Origin: Thermoleophilia bacterium
Lineage (GTDB): Bacteria; Actinomycetota; Thermoleophilia; RBG-16-64-13
NCBI GenBank assembly: GCA_016929985.1
Contig: JAFGIH010000512.1
Location: forward strand, 1-5,769
Direction: 5' to 3'
Length of the DNA stretch: 5,769 nt
Shown here: in pieces, positions 5,641 through 5,769 of the stretch
Layout: each line of letters starts with the position of its first letter
How positions within the stretch are numbered: the first letter of the stretch is position 1
Translations under genes and position numbers: made by a program
The notes under the pieces: generated by a model
What the model was told of the DNA's origin: nothing
What the model saw: the letters and a program-made list of their open reading frames with translations, nothing else
The model's database searches: none

Positions 5641-5769
5641 ATGGCTCTTCTCAACATCGAGAGCGTGTCCAAACGCTTCGGGGGTCTCGACGCCTTGCGC
5701 GACGTGACCTTCGCAGTGCACCAAGGGCAGATAAAGGCTCTCATCGGGCCCAACGGAGCGGGCAAAACA
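5641..5769 (+). CDS. livG: Branched-chain amino acid ABC transporter ATPase LivG (N-terminal part)
   Basis: The window contains the first 43 residues, starting [19 protein letters not shown] and ending with a complete Walker A motif GPNGAGKT (36-43). A member of this family would be about 250-260 residues, so most of the gene lies beyond the right edge. The KRFGGLDAL segment carries the aromatic residue that normally stacks on adenine, and the FGG context is typical of LivG rather than LivF, as is its place directly after livM. It is one of two cytoplasmic ATPases expected to drive LivHM. A strong Shine-Dalgarno sequence, GGAGG (5626-5630), lies 10 nt before the ATG inside the end of livM, with AGGGG nearer. 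The gene follows the livM stop by 5 nt and is therefore in the same operon. Confidence 0.92.
   Translation, partial: MALLNIESVSKRFGGLDALRDVTFAVHQGQIKALIGPNGAGKT

Noticed and set aside
1..5769. CRISPR arrays, tRNA or rRNA genes, insertion sequences, attachment sites
   Set aside because: I saw no regularly spaced repeats, no tRNA-like cloverleaf pattern, no transposase or integrase coding sequence and no terminal inverted repeats. The window is filled by ordinary genes with uniform high-GC coding character.

Overview
The window is high-GC bacterial chromosomal DNA packed with protein-coding genes, with gaps of no more than about 90 bases. The gene set is a membrane-anchored DUF4015-type putative glycoside hydrolase, an adenine deaminase, a double-ACT-domain protein and a LivH/LivM/LivG branched-chain amino acid ABC transporter. 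Together with the high GC and several starts that lack a Shine-Dalgarno sequence but carry a TANNNT box 9-10 nt upstream, it would fit a deep-branching, possibly anaerobic actinobacterium. That placement is an inference; no taxonomic marker is present.

Layout. Bases 1-173 (minus strand) hold the first 57 codons of an exported or membrane-anchored protein of unknown function that runs off the left edge. A 68-base divergent gap (174-241) separates it from the putative glycoside hydrolase (242-1483, plus). That gap is close to symmetric: an imperfect inverted repeat places the same hexamer, TACACT, exactly 9 nt before the ATG on each strand, which looks like a pair of leaderless promoters. The glycoside hydrolase converges with the adenine deaminase (1518-3233, minus), and a strong hairpin (1482-1510) fills the 34-base gap between their stop codons as a likely bidirectional terminator.

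A second divergent gap (3234-3318) lies between the adenine deaminase and a plus-strand operon. It contains the AT-rich patch ACTAAAATAT, a perfect 10-bp palindrome and three tandem degenerate octamers beginning GAAG, which are candidate control sites. The operon reads ACT-ACT protein (3319-3753), livH (3756-4634), livM (4631-5635) and livG (from 5641, cut by the right edge just after its Walker A motif). Its genes are 2 nt apart, overlapping by 4 nt, and 5 nt apart, so they are almost certainly co-transcribed and translationally coupled.

How the parts fit together. LivH and LivM form the membrane channel of a hydrophobic amino acid/amide importer and LivG is one of its two ATPases. The second ATPase (LivF) and the periplasmic or lipid-anchored binding protein are not in the window. 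The leading ACT-ACT protein probably senses an amino acid or a related ligand and tunes the operon or a downstream enzyme. The divergent adenine deaminase provides purine salvage or catabolism; whether it shares control with the transporter is open. Most genes are ordinary family members. The most noteworthy signals are the mirrored leaderless promoters, the repeat-rich divergent control region, and the ACT regulator fused by position to a transporter operon. I found no evidence of a mobile element, CRISPR array, RNA gene or clearly new multi-gene system.
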